Positions 1-8,568 of a stretch of 33,231 nucleotides of DNA are shown one piece after another. The notes beneath the pieces were generated by a model. The model saw only the letters and a list, made by a program, of their open reading frames with translations. It searched no databases and was not told where the DNA came from. Both the position numbers and the translations under genes were made by a program. Each line of letters begins with the position of its first letter. The stretch's first letter is position 1. The DNA is from an uncultured Alphaproteobacteria bacterium (GTDB taxonomy: Bacteria; Pseudomonadota; Alphaproteobacteria; Rhodobacterales; Rhodobacteraceae). The stretch is from the NCBI GenBank assembly GCA_902540655.1, contig CACBNQ010000017.1:1-33231 (forward strand), written 5' to 3'.

Positions 1-872
1 CAGCATTTTCAGATGTATTTGAAGACCTTTTTGGAGACTTTATGGGCGGTTCTTCTCGTCGAGGATCTTCCTCCTCCTCAAGAAGAGGTTCAGATTTAAG
101 GTATAACATGTCCATATCATTAGAGGAAGCTTACAAAGGAAAGTCGACTACCATTACAGTTCCATCCTCTGTTAAATGTGAGCAATGTAGTGGAACAGGT
201 GGTAAAGATGGAACTCAACCTTCTTCATGCCCGACATGTGGCGGAATGGGAAAGGTTAGAGCACAACAAGGGTTTTTTACAGTTGAAAGAACTTGTCCGA
301 CCTGTTCCGGAAAAGGTCAGATGAACAAAAATCCATGTCGTTTTTGCTCAGGTTCTGGAACAACCCAGAAAAATAAAAATCTCAGTGTAAATATTCCGGC
401 CGGGGTTGAGACCGGAACGCGGATTAGATTGACCGGGGAGGGCGAGGCTGGATTACAAAATGGTCCAGCCGGAGATCTATATATTTTTACCGAGGTTCTT
501 GATCACGCTATATTTCAGAGAGAGGGTCCTAATCTATTTTGTCAAATACCAATATCTATGGTGTCAGCGACGCTTGGTGGTGATATTGAGGCGCCAACTC
601 TTGACGGAGGAAAGACAAGAGTGAAAGTTCCCGCTGGGATTCAAAGTGGAAAACAGTTACGATTGCGAGGCAAAGGCATGCCTAATATAAGGGGTAGTTC
701 ATATGGTGACTTATACATAGAGCTAAATATAGAGACGCCTGTCAATCTCAACGAAAACCAAAAAGATCTACTAAGAGAATTTGAAAAGTCTATTCAAGAA
801 ACAGCCAATAATCCAAAATATTCTAATTTTTTTTCAAAAGTAAAGAGTTTTTGGGAGAAAAACAGTAATTAA
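1..872 (+). CDS. dnaJ: Chaperone protein DnaJ, 3' part (5' end outside window)
   Basis: Co-chaperone that stimulates the DnaK ATPase and binds unfolded clients in the cytoplasm. The reading frame is open from base 3, so the J-domain with its HPD motif lies upstream of the window. What remains starts in the linker ([13 protein letters not shown]), which is serine/arginine-rich rather than the usual glycine/phenylalanine-rich stretch. It continues into the zinc region with all four CxxCxGxG repeats ([32 protein letters not shown]), so both zinc sites are intact. The two C-terminal beta-barrel client-binding domains follow ([22 protein letters not shown]). The ATG at 42 is internal, not the start. 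The next gene is mutS on the same strand, 72 bases downstream. Confidence 0.96.
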   Translation, partial: AFSDVFEDLFGDFMGGSSRRGSSSSSRRGSDLRYNMSISLEEAYKGKSTTITVPSSVKCEQCSGTGGKDGTQPSSCPTCGGMGKVRAQQGFFTVERTCPTCSGKGQMNKNPCRFCSGSGTTQKNKNLSVNIPAGVETGTRIRLTGEGEAGLQNGPAGDLYIFTEVLDHAIFQREGPNLFCQIPISMVSATLGGDIEAPTLDGGKTRVKVPAGIQSGKQLRLRGKGMPNIRGSSYGDLYIELNIETPVNLNENQKDLLREFEKSIQETANNPKYSNFFSKVKSFWEKNSN

Positions 873-944
873 ACCATTGTTTACTTATTCCAAATTCTAC
901 AGTATTGAAATGTAGATAAACCCATAATTACGAGACCAATTGCG

Positions 945-3509
945 GTGCAAACAACCCCCGTAATCCAGCAATACCTAAAAATAAAGGCTAGTCACCAAGA
1001 CTCGCTTCTCTTTTTTAGGATGGGTGATTTTTATGAGCTTTTTTTCTCTGACGCTGAGATAGCATCAGATGCTTTAAATATTATACTCACAAAAAGAGGG
1101 CAACATAAGGGAAAGGACATTCCCATGTGCGGAGTTCCTTTTCACTCGGCAGAGGGCTATATAAAAACACTTCTAGATAGGAATATGAAAGTCGCCATTT
1201 GTGAACAGCTTGAAACTCCAAAAGAGGCAAAAAAAAGAGGTTATAAGGAAATTGTAAAAAGAGATGTGGTTAGAATAATCACTCCAGGAACAAAATTAGA
1301 AGAATCTTTTTTGGTACAAAAAGAAAACAATATATTAATGGCCTTATTTTTCTTTGATAACAATTGGGCCTCTTGCTGGATAGATATTTCAACCGGCTTG
1401 TTCAAATCAACTATAAGCAATGAGTCGCAACTATTTTCGCTTATCGATCAAATATCACCAAAGGAAACGATTTCATATGCAAATAAAAAGGAATTATCGA
1501 TATTAAAATCATACACCCCAATAGAAATAACCTGGCTAGAAAGTAAAAAAGGTTTTTCTAGAGACATTTTACTCGATTACTTAACTTCTTTTTTCGATCC
1601 AAAACGTCTTCAAAAACTTAATACCGGATTGTTAGGGTCTATAACTCTACTGGTCGAATATCTTGAGAAAAATAAAAATCTTTTTCTAGACCACTTCGAT
1701 TTACCGGAGCAGGTTGAGCTTTCTAATATAATGACCATCGATCCTTCCACCCGAAAGAATCTTGAGATAAATACTTCGCTAGACGGAGAAAAAAATCTTT
1801 CCCTCTTAGGTGTGGTCGATAAGACTTGCAGTCTTCTGGGATCAAGACTACTAAAAAGGCGATTAAATGCTCCATCCACGCAAATAGAACAGATTTTAAG
1901 ATGGCAAAGGAAAACTGCTGAGTTTCATAATAATTTCCAAATTACTGAGCAAGTTAGAGCTATAATAAGTAAGTTTCCTGATACAGAAAGGTCTTTATCT
2001 CGGTTAATAAGACTTGGTCCAAATCCTAGAGACCTTTTCTCATTGAAAATAGGTATAAACCTATTTTTTGAATTGAAAGAAATTTTAATACATTTTGAGG
2101 AAAACAGCATTGATCAAGGGAATTTATTCAAAGATAATTTAAAAAAGGTACTTACAGAGCTCGACTTGGCCATTAAAGAGGGTCCACCTATCACAATGAA
2201 AGAAGGTGGGTTTATTAAAGAAAGTTTCAGTGATGAATTGCATGAATTGAAATTAATAGAGAAAACAGCCTACTCCGATCTTCTAGAATTGCAAACAAAA
2301 TACTCACAAAAAACTGGGATAAAGTCATTAAAACTAAAATATAACAATGTCCTAGGTTACTTTTTTGAGACTCCGATTTCTTACAAGGATAAATTATTGG
2401 AAGACAATGAGTTTTTTCATAGACAAACAACAGCTAACACTGTTCGGATAAAAAGCATTAGCCTTGATCAGTTAGAAAAAACTGCTTTTAGTGCCAGAAA
2501 TACTGCTTTGGAGTTAGAGATAAAAATATTGGAAGCATTATACCGAAAAGTAATAGAAATAAGTAAAGATATCATAATTTTATCGAGGAAAATTGCCTCT
2601 TTAGATGTTTGCTCAACTCTTGGCTATATTGCCAGAATGCATAATTGGTGCCTCCCTTTAATAGATAATAGCAAAGATTTCATTATTAAAGAAGGGCGCC
2701 ATTCTGTTGTTGAAAAAACAATTTTCAAGAAAAGCCTAAATGCCTTCGTTCCTAACGATTGTTCGTTAAGTACAGATGAGCATTTATGGCTGATTACCGG
2801 ACCCAATATGGCAGGTAAATCGACATTTCTGAGACAAAATGCACATATCATTATTTTAGCACAAATTGGGTCCTACGTTCCTGCTAAGCAAGCTAAGATT
2901 GGGATTGCAAGCAAGCTATTTAGCAGGATAGGAGCATCAGATAATATTTCTAAAGGTCAGTCTACGTTTATGGTAGAAATGCTAGAAACAAGCAATATCA
3001 TTAAAAACGCTGACGATAAGTCTTTTATTATTTTGGATGAAATCGGAAGAGGTACATCTACCTTTGATGGATTAGCTATAGCGTGGGCTATTATTGGAAA
3101 AGTTTTGCGAAGTAATAAATCCAGAACCTTGTTTGCAACACACTACCATGAGCTTACAGAGATTGAAAAAAACAACTCCAAAGTTAGAAACGTTTCTTGT
3201 GAAATTAAAGAATGGAATGACGAGATTATTTACTCTTACAAAGTGATTAAGGGAAAATCAAAAGGCTCCTTAGGGATAAAGGTTGCGGAACTAGCCGGTT
3301 TTCCGAGAGATGTCATCGTAGAGGCAAGAGCGTTACTAGGAAAACTTGAAAGTAAAGGAGTAAATCAAGAAGATATTCATTTAAAAGAAGAAGATTTTGA
3401 AAAGGAAGGGCTTATTAGAGTCAAAAATCAGTTAGAGGAGATTGATTTAGACACTATAACACCTTTGGAAGCTCTGAATATTCTCCAAAAATTAAAGAGT
3501 GGCAATTAA
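945..3509 (+). CDS. mutS: DNA mismatch repair protein MutS
   Basis: Recognises base mismatches and small loops and starts methyl-independent or MutL-dependent repair. The protein has 854 residues, the usual MutS length. Visible features are the mismatch-binding Phe-x-Glu motif in FRMGDFYELF (residues 24-33), the connector, lever and clamp domains in the middle, Walker A GPNMAGKST at 619-627, and Walker B ILDE (D698, E699) followed by GRGTSTFDG. The helix-turn-helix tail (VAELAGFP, ARALL) is present. The start is GTG at 945: it gives the standard N-terminus (TPVIQQYLKIKA), and there is no in-frame ATG between it and the upstream stop at 906. No clear Shine-Dalgarno sequence precedes it. It ends 12 bases from the convergent grpE stop. 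Confidence 0.97.
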   Translation: MQTTPVIQQYLKIKASHQDSLLFFRMGDFYELFFSDAEIASDALNIILTKRGQHKGKDIPMCGVPFHSAEGYIKTLLDRNMKVAICEQLETPKEAKKRGYKEIVKRDVVRIITPGTKLEESFLVQKENNILMALFFFDNNWASCWIDISTGLFKSTISNESQLFSLIDQISPKETISYANKKELSILKSYTPIEITWLESKKGFSRDILLDYLTSFFDPKRLQKLNTGLLGSITLLVEYLEKNKNLFLDHFDLPEQVELSNIMTIDPSTRKNLEINTSLDGEKNLSLLGVVDKTCSLLGSRLLKRRLNAPSTQIEQILRWQRKTAEFHNNFQITEQVRAIISKFPDTERSLSRLIRLGPNPRDLFSLKIGINLFFELKEILIHFEENSIDQGNLFKDNLKKVLTELDLAIKEGPPITMKEGGFIKESFSDELHELKLIEKTAYSDLLELQTKYSQKTGIKSLKLKYNNVLGYFFETPISYKDKLLEDNEFFHRQTTANTVRIKSISLDQLEKTAFSARNTALELEIKILEALYRKVIEISKDIIILSRKIASLDVCSTLGYIARMHNWCLPLIDNSKDFIIKEGRHSVVEKTIFKKSLNAFVPNDCSLSTDEHLWLITGPNMAGKSTFLRQNAHIIILAQIGSYVPAKQAKIGIASKLFSRIGASDNISKGQSTFMVEMLETSNIIKNADDKSFIILDEIGRGTSTFDGLAIAWAIIGKVLRSNKSRTLFATHYHELTEIEKNNSKVRNVSCEIKEWNDEIIYSYKVIKGKSKGSLGIKVAELAGFPRDVIVEARALLGKLESKGVNQEDIHLKEEDFEKEGLIRVKNQLEEIDLDTITPLEALNILQKLKSGN

Positions 3510-3521
3510 AAATCAAATTTC

Positions 3522-4142
3522 CTAACTTTCCTCTTCTTTATTTTCAATAGCTCCTGAGGACACTCCTACCTGTGCGGCCCTTAAAAGTCTATCTCCTATT
3601 GTAAAACCATTTACCATTACTTGAATAATATTTCCCTTTTCAATATTTGGGTGTGGACCCTCAAACATTGCTTGATGAAACTTAGGGTCAAATTTTTCTC
3701 CCTCTTCAGGAGCCAGTTCATTAATTTCATGGTTTGAAAAAGTGTTTAATAGTTCCTTTTTTGTAAGCTCAATTCCCTCGAGAACCGCATTTTGCTTCTC
3801 TACCATTTCATCGTCTACACTTTCCAAGGCTCTATTAAGATTATCAAGCACGGACAATAAGTCCCTAGCTAATTTCGTGCCGCCATATATTTCTGCATCT
3901 TTTTTTTCCTTAAAAAATTTTTTTCTTATATTTTCTGTTTCCGCGAGCGCTCTCATCATTTTGTCTGAAAGAATTTTATTTTCCTCTTTAAGTTCCTCTA
4001 TTGTTTTTTCTTCCTCTTCGGTTTCCTCATGTATATTCTTTGCGTCCTTTTCTTCATTATCAATTGAGGATGCAACTTCTTCGTCTTGTTTCAGCGTCTC
4101 ATCATGATCCTCTGGTTCCATGCCTATATCCTCTTTACCCAT
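3522..4142 (-). CDS. grpE: Nucleotide exchange factor GrpE
   Basis: Releases ADP from DnaK and partners with DnaJ/DnaK in the heat-shock response. The first ~50 residues are highly acidic and low complexity. Then come the long dimerisation helix (EELKEENKILSDKMMRALAETENIRKK), LSVLDNLNRALES, and the C-terminal beta-wing signature (EGEKFDPKFHQAM, VMVNGFTIGDRLLRAAQVGV). I chose ATG 4142 (206 residues), preceded by GGAAAGG about 8 bases upstream; a GTG at 4187 in the same frame would add 15 residues. In many alphaproteobacteria hrcA precedes grpE, but here the upstream 228 bases hold neither hrcA nor a CIRCE element. It is divergent from rph. Confidence 0.95.
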   Translation of the reverse strand: MGKEDIGMEPEDHDETLKQDEEVASSIDNEEKDAKNIHEETEEEEKTIEELKEENKILSDKMMRALAETENIRKKFFKEKKDAEIYGGTKLARDLLSVLDNLNRALESVDDEMVEKQNAVLEGIELTKKELLNTFSNHEINELAPEEGEKFDPKFHQAMFEGPHPNIEKGNIIQVMVNGFTIGDRLLRAAQVGVSSGAIENKEEES

Positions 4143-4370
4143 TTTAACGACCTTTCCGTTCTTCAATGTACTTTTGGCTGATAACACAATAGCAGCGTTA
4201 TGATTTTCGTCTTTACTCTTTTATTCATGGTAATTAACAAAATTTGCAATTCTGTATATAAGATATAAGTGTGAATTCAAAGAATTTAAAGGCGTGTAAA
4301 TGTAAAAATTTGAAATTTTTCCTTTTATTTTTAAATTTTAAACTTGCTTTATTTAAGTGAATAATTTTTT
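4143..4370. other. Divergent grpE-rph intergenic region
   Basis: A 228-base AT-rich gap between divergent genes, which must hold promoters for both. I see no CIRCE repeat (the HrcA operator), no RNA gene and no convincing ORF. On the grpE-ward strand a CTTATATAC motif around 4253-4261 resembles the -10 of alphaproteobacterial heat-shock sigma-32 promoters, but the matching CTTG -35 is not at proper spacing. Confidence 0.5.
4234..4262 (+). promoter_or_regulatory. Candidate sigma-70 promoter for rph-rdgB-hemW
   Basis: TTAACA (4234-4239), a 17-base spacer, then TATAAG (4257-4262). It would leave a leader of about 100 bases before rph. Other AT-rich look-alikes exist in the same gap, so this is only a candidate. 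Confidence 0.3.
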
Positions 4371-5114
4371 ATGAACGCATATAGTAAACAGCTTTCTGGT
4401 GAAGAAATGAACACGTTAAGTAAAGAGATGAGAAATGTTTCAATATCTTTTGATTTATTAACGAACATAGAAAATTCCTGTCTAATAAAATTTGGCAACA
4501 CTATCGTCATTTGTAAAGCTACCATCGAAGAATCTGTTCCTCCTTTCCTAAGAAAAAGCGGTATGGGGTGGGTTACGGCAGAGTATGGAATGTTACCGGG
4601 TTCTACAAATGAAAGGATGAGAAGGGAAGCTAAACAGACTGGCCAAAGTGGTAGGACACAAGAGATTCAAAGATTGATTGGAAGAAGTTTAAGGGTGGCT
4701 GTTGACAGAGTTGCCCTAGGTGAGAGACAAATAATAGTTGATTGTGATGTTATCCAAGCTGACGGTGGCACTAGATGTGCCTCAATCTGCGGAGGTTGGG
4801 TGGCACTAAAACTAGCCACCAACACCTTGAAAAGAAGTGGACTGATAAAGTTTGACCCTATTATCCGGCATGTTGCAGCGATATCATGTGGGATTGTCAA
4901 TGGAGAACAAAAATTGGATCTTAATTATCAAGAAGATAGTGCTGCGGAAACAGATGCTAATTTTGTTATGGACGATAAAGGAGAGTTAATTGAAATCCAA
5001 TGTTCTGCTGAAAAAAAACCGTTTTCAAAAGAGGAGTTCGAAATAATGTTTTCTATGGCTTCAGAAGGAATAAAAAAATTAGTTGAAATTCAGAAATCAG
5101 CTTTAAATGAATAG
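4371..5114 (+). CDS. rph: Ribonuclease PH
   Basis: Phosphate-dependent 3'-to-5' exoribonuclease that trims tRNA 3' ends. 247 residues, close to the usual ~238. Family hallmarks visible are SCLIKFGNTIVIC, the substrate loop GMGWVTAEYGMLP, RMRREAK, SGRTQEIQRLIGRSLR (phosphate-binding arginine region) and the catalytic-core DCDVIQADGGTR. The start at ATG 4371 gives a slightly long N-terminus; ATG 4407 (MNTLSKEMRNVSI) is an alternative. Its last codons overlap the start of rdgB by 8 bases, indicating translational coupling. The rph-rdgB-hemW order is standard in alphaproteobacteria. Confidence 0.96.
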   Translation: MNAYSKQLSGEEMNTLSKEMRNVSISFDLLTNIENSCLIKFGNTIVICKATIEESVPPFLRKSGMGWVTAEYGMLPGSTNERMRREAKQTGQSGRTQEIQRLIGRSLRVAVDRVALGERQIIVDCDVIQADGGTRCASICGGWVALKLATNTLKRSGLIKFDPIIRHVAAISCGIVNGEQKLDLNYQEDSAAETDANFVMDDKGELIEIQCSAEKKPFSKEEFEIMFSMASEGIKKLVEIQKSALNE

Positions 5115-5718
5115 AAAATTTCAAGAAAAGGATTTAGTTTTAGCGACCCACAATTTCGGAAAAATAGAAGAGTTCAAACATTTGTTTGGCAAAGTTAACT
5201 TCAATATTACAGATATAGGCCAATATTCTGGAAAAACGCCTGAAGAGACTGGCGGGTCGTTTTGGGAGAATTCTTTAATAAAGGCGAGAGAAGCGACAAA
5301 ATTGACCGGTCTGGTAAGCTTAGCAGATGACAGCGGGCTATGTGTTGACATATTAGATGGCGCGCCGGGCATTTACTCAGCGGACTGGGCAATTAGGAGT
5401 GACGGTTCAAGAAATTTTAAGTTCGCAATTAATAAGCTCCTAAGAGAAATTGAAAAAAATAATTTTGAGGGTCCTTGCACCGCTTATTTTATTTGCTCAT
5501 TAATTTTATATTGGCCAGACAATCATTTTGAGAAGTTTGAGGGGAAAATATATGGTGAGATAATTTGGCCTGGTAGGGGTGAAAAAGGTCACGGCTATGA
5601 TCCGGTTTTTCTTCCAAATGGATACAAAGAAACTTTTGGGCAGATGGATAGATGGGAAAAAAATAAGATAAGCCATAGGGGAATAGCTATAAATAATCTA
5701 TTGGATTCTTGTTTTTGA
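5107..5718 (+). CDS. rdgB: XTP/dITP pyrophosphatase (non-canonical purine NTP hydrolase)
   Basis: Hydrolyses dITP, XTP and related deaminated nucleotides to monophosphates so that they are not incorporated into DNA or RNA. 203 residues, full length. The Ham1/RdgB motifs are in order: LATHNFGKIEEF near the N-terminus, LADDSGLCVD with the catalytic acidic pair (about residues 73-78), GAPGIYSADWA, GHGYDPVFLP and the terminal SHRGIA. The ATG at 5107 overlaps the rph stop by 8 bases, and the TGA at 5716-5718 is followed one base later by the hemW ATG. Confidence 0.96.
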   Translation: MNRKFQEKDLVLATHNFGKIEEFKHLFGKVNFNITDIGQYSGKTPEETGGSFWENSLIKAREATKLTGLVSLADDSGLCVDILDGAPGIYSADWAIRSDGSRNFKFAINKLLREIEKNNFEGPCTAYFICSLILYWPDNHFEKFEGKIYGEIIWPGRGEKGHGYDPVFLPNGYKETFGQMDRWEKNKISHRGIAINNLLDSCF

Positions 5719-5719
5719 A

Positions 5720-6859
5720 ATGGGAGAATCTTCGCTAGCCTTATACATACATTGGCCATTTTGTAAAATAAAGTGCCCTTATTGCGATTTTAATTCATAC
5801 AAAAGAGAAAGAACTAATCAGTCTCATTGGTTAAAGGCCTATTTGAGAGCATTAGAATTATGGTCTTCAAGACTAGCTAAAAGAGAAATAAAGTCCATTT
5901 TTTTTGGTGGAGGCACACCTAGTCTTCTTGATCCTGATTTTGTGGGATTGGTATTGCAGAAAATTGATAACCTATGGGGTATTAATGGTAATTGTGAGAT
6001 TACTATTGAGGCCAATCCAAACAGTGTATCCAAAAGTAAATTTAAACTATTTAGGGAAATCGGTATTAATAGAGTGTCGATTGGTGTGCAAGCTCTTAAT
6101 AATAGAGATTTAAGTAATTTAGGACGCGATCATAATAAAAATCAAGCTATTGAAGCTATAGAAGTAATTAACACTTGGTTCCACAATTATAATCTAGACT
6201 TTATTTATGGAAGGCAACATCAAAGTACAAGCAAGTGGAGGGAAGAGCTTTTAGAAATACTTTCTCTAGATGCACCACACCTTTCTCTCTATCAACTAAC
6301 AATAGAAGAAAACACAAATTTCCATAAGCTTTTCAAAAGAGACTTATTAAAAGGTTTACCAACACAACAAACTGTATCTGATATGTTTGATATCACGAAG
6401 CAGCTTTGTGAAGACGATGGTTATAAGCAATATGAAACATCAAACTTTGCGAGAAAAGGCTTTAAGTGCAAGCATAATATTACGTACTGGAAGTATAATG
6501 ATTACATTGGTGTAGGACCAGGCGCACACGGTCGGATAACAATGTCAGGAAAAAGATATGCAACAGAAGAAGAGAAGAACCCTGATATTTGGTTTAAAAA
6601 AACAGTTTTCTTGAATTCAAGTACTCCAAAGATAATCCCAATAGAAAATAAAGTTATGTTAGAAGAAAAATTAATAATGAACCTTAGAATATCCGGAAAC
6701 ATTCCGGTTTCTATTTTTGACTATGAAAAACTTAACCCTGTAGTATTCCATCTAGAAGAGAACAAATTAATAAAAACCAAAGACAATGAAATTGTTATAA
6801 GAAAGAGAGGTAAAAAAATGCTGGATTACATTACTAGGTCATTAGTAGATTGCTTATAA
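5720..6859 (+). CDS. hemW: Heme chaperone HemW (radical SAM, HemN-like)
   Basis: Radical SAM protein of the HemN/HemW family. HemW binds heme and delivers it to respiratory proteins rather than oxidising coproporphyrinogen. The CxxxCxxC iron-sulfur motif is in HWPFCKIKCPYCDFNSY (Cys15, 19 and 22), the GGGTPSLL SAM-binding motif is near residue 63, and GVQALNNRDLSNLGRDH and GPGAHGR are also conserved. At 379 residues it matches HemW, not the longer oxidase HemN (~455), and the rph-rdgB-hemW context supports this. It ends 4 bases from the convergent parB stop. Confidence 0.92.
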   Translation: MGESSLALYIHWPFCKIKCPYCDFNSYKRERTNQSHWLKAYLRALELWSSRLAKREIKSIFFGGGTPSLLDPDFVGLVLQKIDNLWGINGNCEITIEANPNSVSKSKFKLFREIGINRVSIGVQALNNRDLSNLGRDHNKNQAIEAIEVINTWFHNYNLDFIYGRQHQSTSKWREELLEILSLDAPHLSLYQLTIEENTNFHKLFKRDLLKGLPTQQTVSDMFDITKQLCEDDGYKQYETSNFARKGFKCKHNITYWKYNDYIGVGPGAHGRITMSGKRYATEEEKNPDIWFKKTVFLNSSTPKIIPIENKVMLEEKLIMNLRISGNIPVSIFDYEKLNPVVFHLEENKLIKTKDNEIVIRKRGKKMLDYITRSLVDCL

Positions 6860-6863
6860 AAAG

Positions 6864-7769
6864 TCAGATCTTCATTATTTTTGAACAAAATATATCTAAT
6901 TGTTCTAAGTCTCCGTATTTAATAACGATACGTCCTCCTCCTGAATTTTCATTGTGGTCTATAGATGTCTTCAAACCTAGAGCTAATTTAAGATCTTGTT
7001 CTAAATTAAGAGTATCAACATCTTTTTTAATTGATGTCCCGTTTTTTATTACGTTATCACTTTGGGATAGTCCTTTTTTTACGATATTCTCTATATCCCT
7101 AACCGATAAACTCTCTTCTATTATTTTCCTTGCTAAAAACTCTGAGTTTTTTACTCCTACAAGAGCTCTAGCATGTCCGCTCGTCAATTTACCTTCTTTT
7201 AAGAATATAATTATGCTTTCTGGTAGTGACAATAGTCTTAAAGAATTTGCTATATAACTTCTTGATTTTCCTAGCGATGCTGAAACTTTCTCTTGAGTAT
7301 AACCAAAATCTTTTATTAACTGGTTGTAAGAATTAGCTTCCTCAATCGGATTTAAGTCTACTCTTTGAATGTTTTCAATTATGGAAATTTTTACAACTTC
7401 TTCGTCAGTTAACTCCTTAATTAAAACCGGAACTTCATGAATTTTCGCAATTTGCGCAGCTCTCCAGCGCCTTTCACCAGCTACTATCTCGTAAACATCA
7501 TTGTTTTTCCTTACAAGGATGGGTTGTATTATTCCCGTTTCTTCTATTGAAGAAGCTAGACTGTTTAGTTCATCAGTTGAAAAATCTTTTCGAGGTTGAT
7601 TCAGATTTGGAACGAGATGCTCTATTGGCAGATAACTTGAGTTATTAGAAAGCCCTTCACCCTTATCTTCATCTTTTTTCCTTTCCACGATGTCATCGAA
7701 GCCGTCAACATCTAAAAAGGATGAAAGCCCTCTACCCAAATTTTTTTTTCGTTCATTTTTTGAACTCAT
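6864..7769 (-). CDS. parB: Chromosome partitioning protein ParB
   Basis: CTP-dependent DNA clamp that loads at parS sites near the origin and, with ParA, segregates newly replicated origins. The N-terminal NLGRGLSSFLD is the ParA-stimulating segment. It is followed by the CTP-binding/ParB core (PRKDF, VAGERRWRAAQIA with the arginine patch), the helix-turn-helix (SLGKSRSYIANSLRLLSLP) and a C-terminal dimerisation domain. ATG 7769 is chosen because AAGGA lies 4-5 bases upstream; an in-frame TTG at 7784 is less likely. 301 residues. It overlaps the parA 3' end by 17 bases. Two parS palindromes lie within 3.3 kb (9141 and 11037). Confidence 0.96.
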   Translation of the reverse strand: MSSKNERKKNLGRGLSSFLDVDGFDDIVERKKDEDKGEGLSNNSSYLPIEHLVPNLNQPRKDFSTDELNSLASSIEETGIIQPILVRKNNDVYEIVAGERRWRAAQIAKIHEVPVLIKELTDEEVVKISIIENIQRVDLNPIEEANSYNQLIKDFGYTQEKVSASLGKSRSYIANSLRLLSLPESIIIFLKEGKLTSGHARALVGVKNSEFLARKIIEESLSVRDIENIVKKGLSQSDNVIKNGTSIKKDVDTLNLEQDLKLALGLKTSIDHNENSGGGRIVIKYGDLEQLDIFCSKIMKI

Positions 7770-8556
7770 TTTTCCTTCTTTCAAAGTGGTCTTCCCTCTT
7801 TAAAAATTCTGCCGCTAATTTTTGATATGCAATAGCGCCTGAACATTTGTGATCATAAATAAGAGCAGGCATTGAAAACGACGGGGCCTCGCTGACCCTG
7901 ACGTTTCTAGGTATAACTGTATCGTAGACCAACTCCCCGAGGTTTCCTCTTACGTCTTCCTCTATTTGTTCCGACAAATTGTTTCTTTTGTCAAACATGG
8001 TTAACACAATGCCGTGAATTTTGAGGTCTTGGTTAATTTTTGATCTGATGTCCCTTACCGTCAATAGCAATTGACTTAATCCCTCAAGCGCGAAAAACTC
8101 TGCCTGTAAAGGAACTAATACAGAATTTGATGCCACCATTGAGTTTATAGTCAGAAGATTAAGCGACGGTGGACAGTCAATTAAAATATAGTCAAAATCA
8201 AAGCTTTCTTTTGCTAACAAATCACGGAGCTTAACAACTCTCCCCTGCTCTTCAAATAGATCAACATCTATAGACGATAAATCAGTTGATGCAGGAGCAA
8301 TAAAAAGAGATGGTATATTGGTTTTTTTTACTACGTCTTTTAAACTCGCTTTGCCAGTCAGCAAATCATAAGTCGATTTTTCTCTTTCATCTTTAGGAAC
8401 GCCTAAGCCAGTTGATGCATTACCTTGAGCATCTAAATCCATGATCAACACTTTATTATTCACAGCAGCTAGCGCTGTAGATAAATTTATAGCAGTAGTT
8501 GTTTTGCCCACACCACCTTTTTGATTTGCAATAGATATAACTGAAGGATTAGAGAT
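7753..8556 (-). CDS. parA: Chromosome partitioning ATPase ParA (non-canonical start)
   Basis: Deviant Walker ATPase that forms a nucleoid-bound gradient pulling ParB-parS complexes apart. Motifs are KGGVGKTT (Walker A'), DLDAQGNASTGLG (A') and ILIDCPPSLNLL (Walker B). The first canonical start codon in frame (GTG 8511) is the valine inside the Walker A motif, so it cannot be the real start. Upstream, the frame runs to a stop at 8577-8575 with no ATG, GTG or TTG. An ATC at 8556 lies 6 bases after AAGGGG and yields a normal ParA N-terminus (x-SNPSVISIANQKGG), 267 residues. I use it as the inferred start. The gene starts 11 bases after the rsmG stop. Confidence 0.9.
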   Translation of the reverse strand: MSNPSVISIANQKGGVGKTTTAINLSTALAAVNNKVLIMDLDAQGNASTGLGVPKDEREKSTYDLLTGKASLKDVVKKTNIPSLFIAPASTDLSSIDVDLFEEQGRVVKLRDLLAKESFDFDYILIDCPPSLNLLTINSMVASNSVLVPLQAEFFALEGLSQLLLTVRDIRSKINQDLKIHGIVLTMFDKRNNLSEQIEEDVRGNLGELVYDTVIPRNVRVSEAPSFSMPALIYDHKCSGAIAYQKLAAEFLKREDHFERRKNEFKK

Positions 8557-8562
8557 TTTTTT

Positions 8563-8568
8563 CCCCTT
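8563..8568 (-). promoter_or_regulatory. Shine-Dalgarno-like AAGGGG before parA
   Basis: AAGGGG immediately after the rsmG stop codon and six bases before the ATC at 8556. It is the only purine-rich ribosome-binding candidate upstream of the ParA P-loop and supports initiation at that ATC rather than at the GTG inside the Walker motif. Confidence 0.45.

Noticed and set aside
896-916. TCTACA/TGTAGA hairpin between dnaJ and mutS as a terminator
   Set aside because: Only six base pairs, AT-rich, nine-base loop and no T-run after it.
6850-7257. 135-codon open frame on the plus strand after hemW
   Set aside because: Antisense to parB, serine/phenylalanine-rich shadow composition; no support as a gene.
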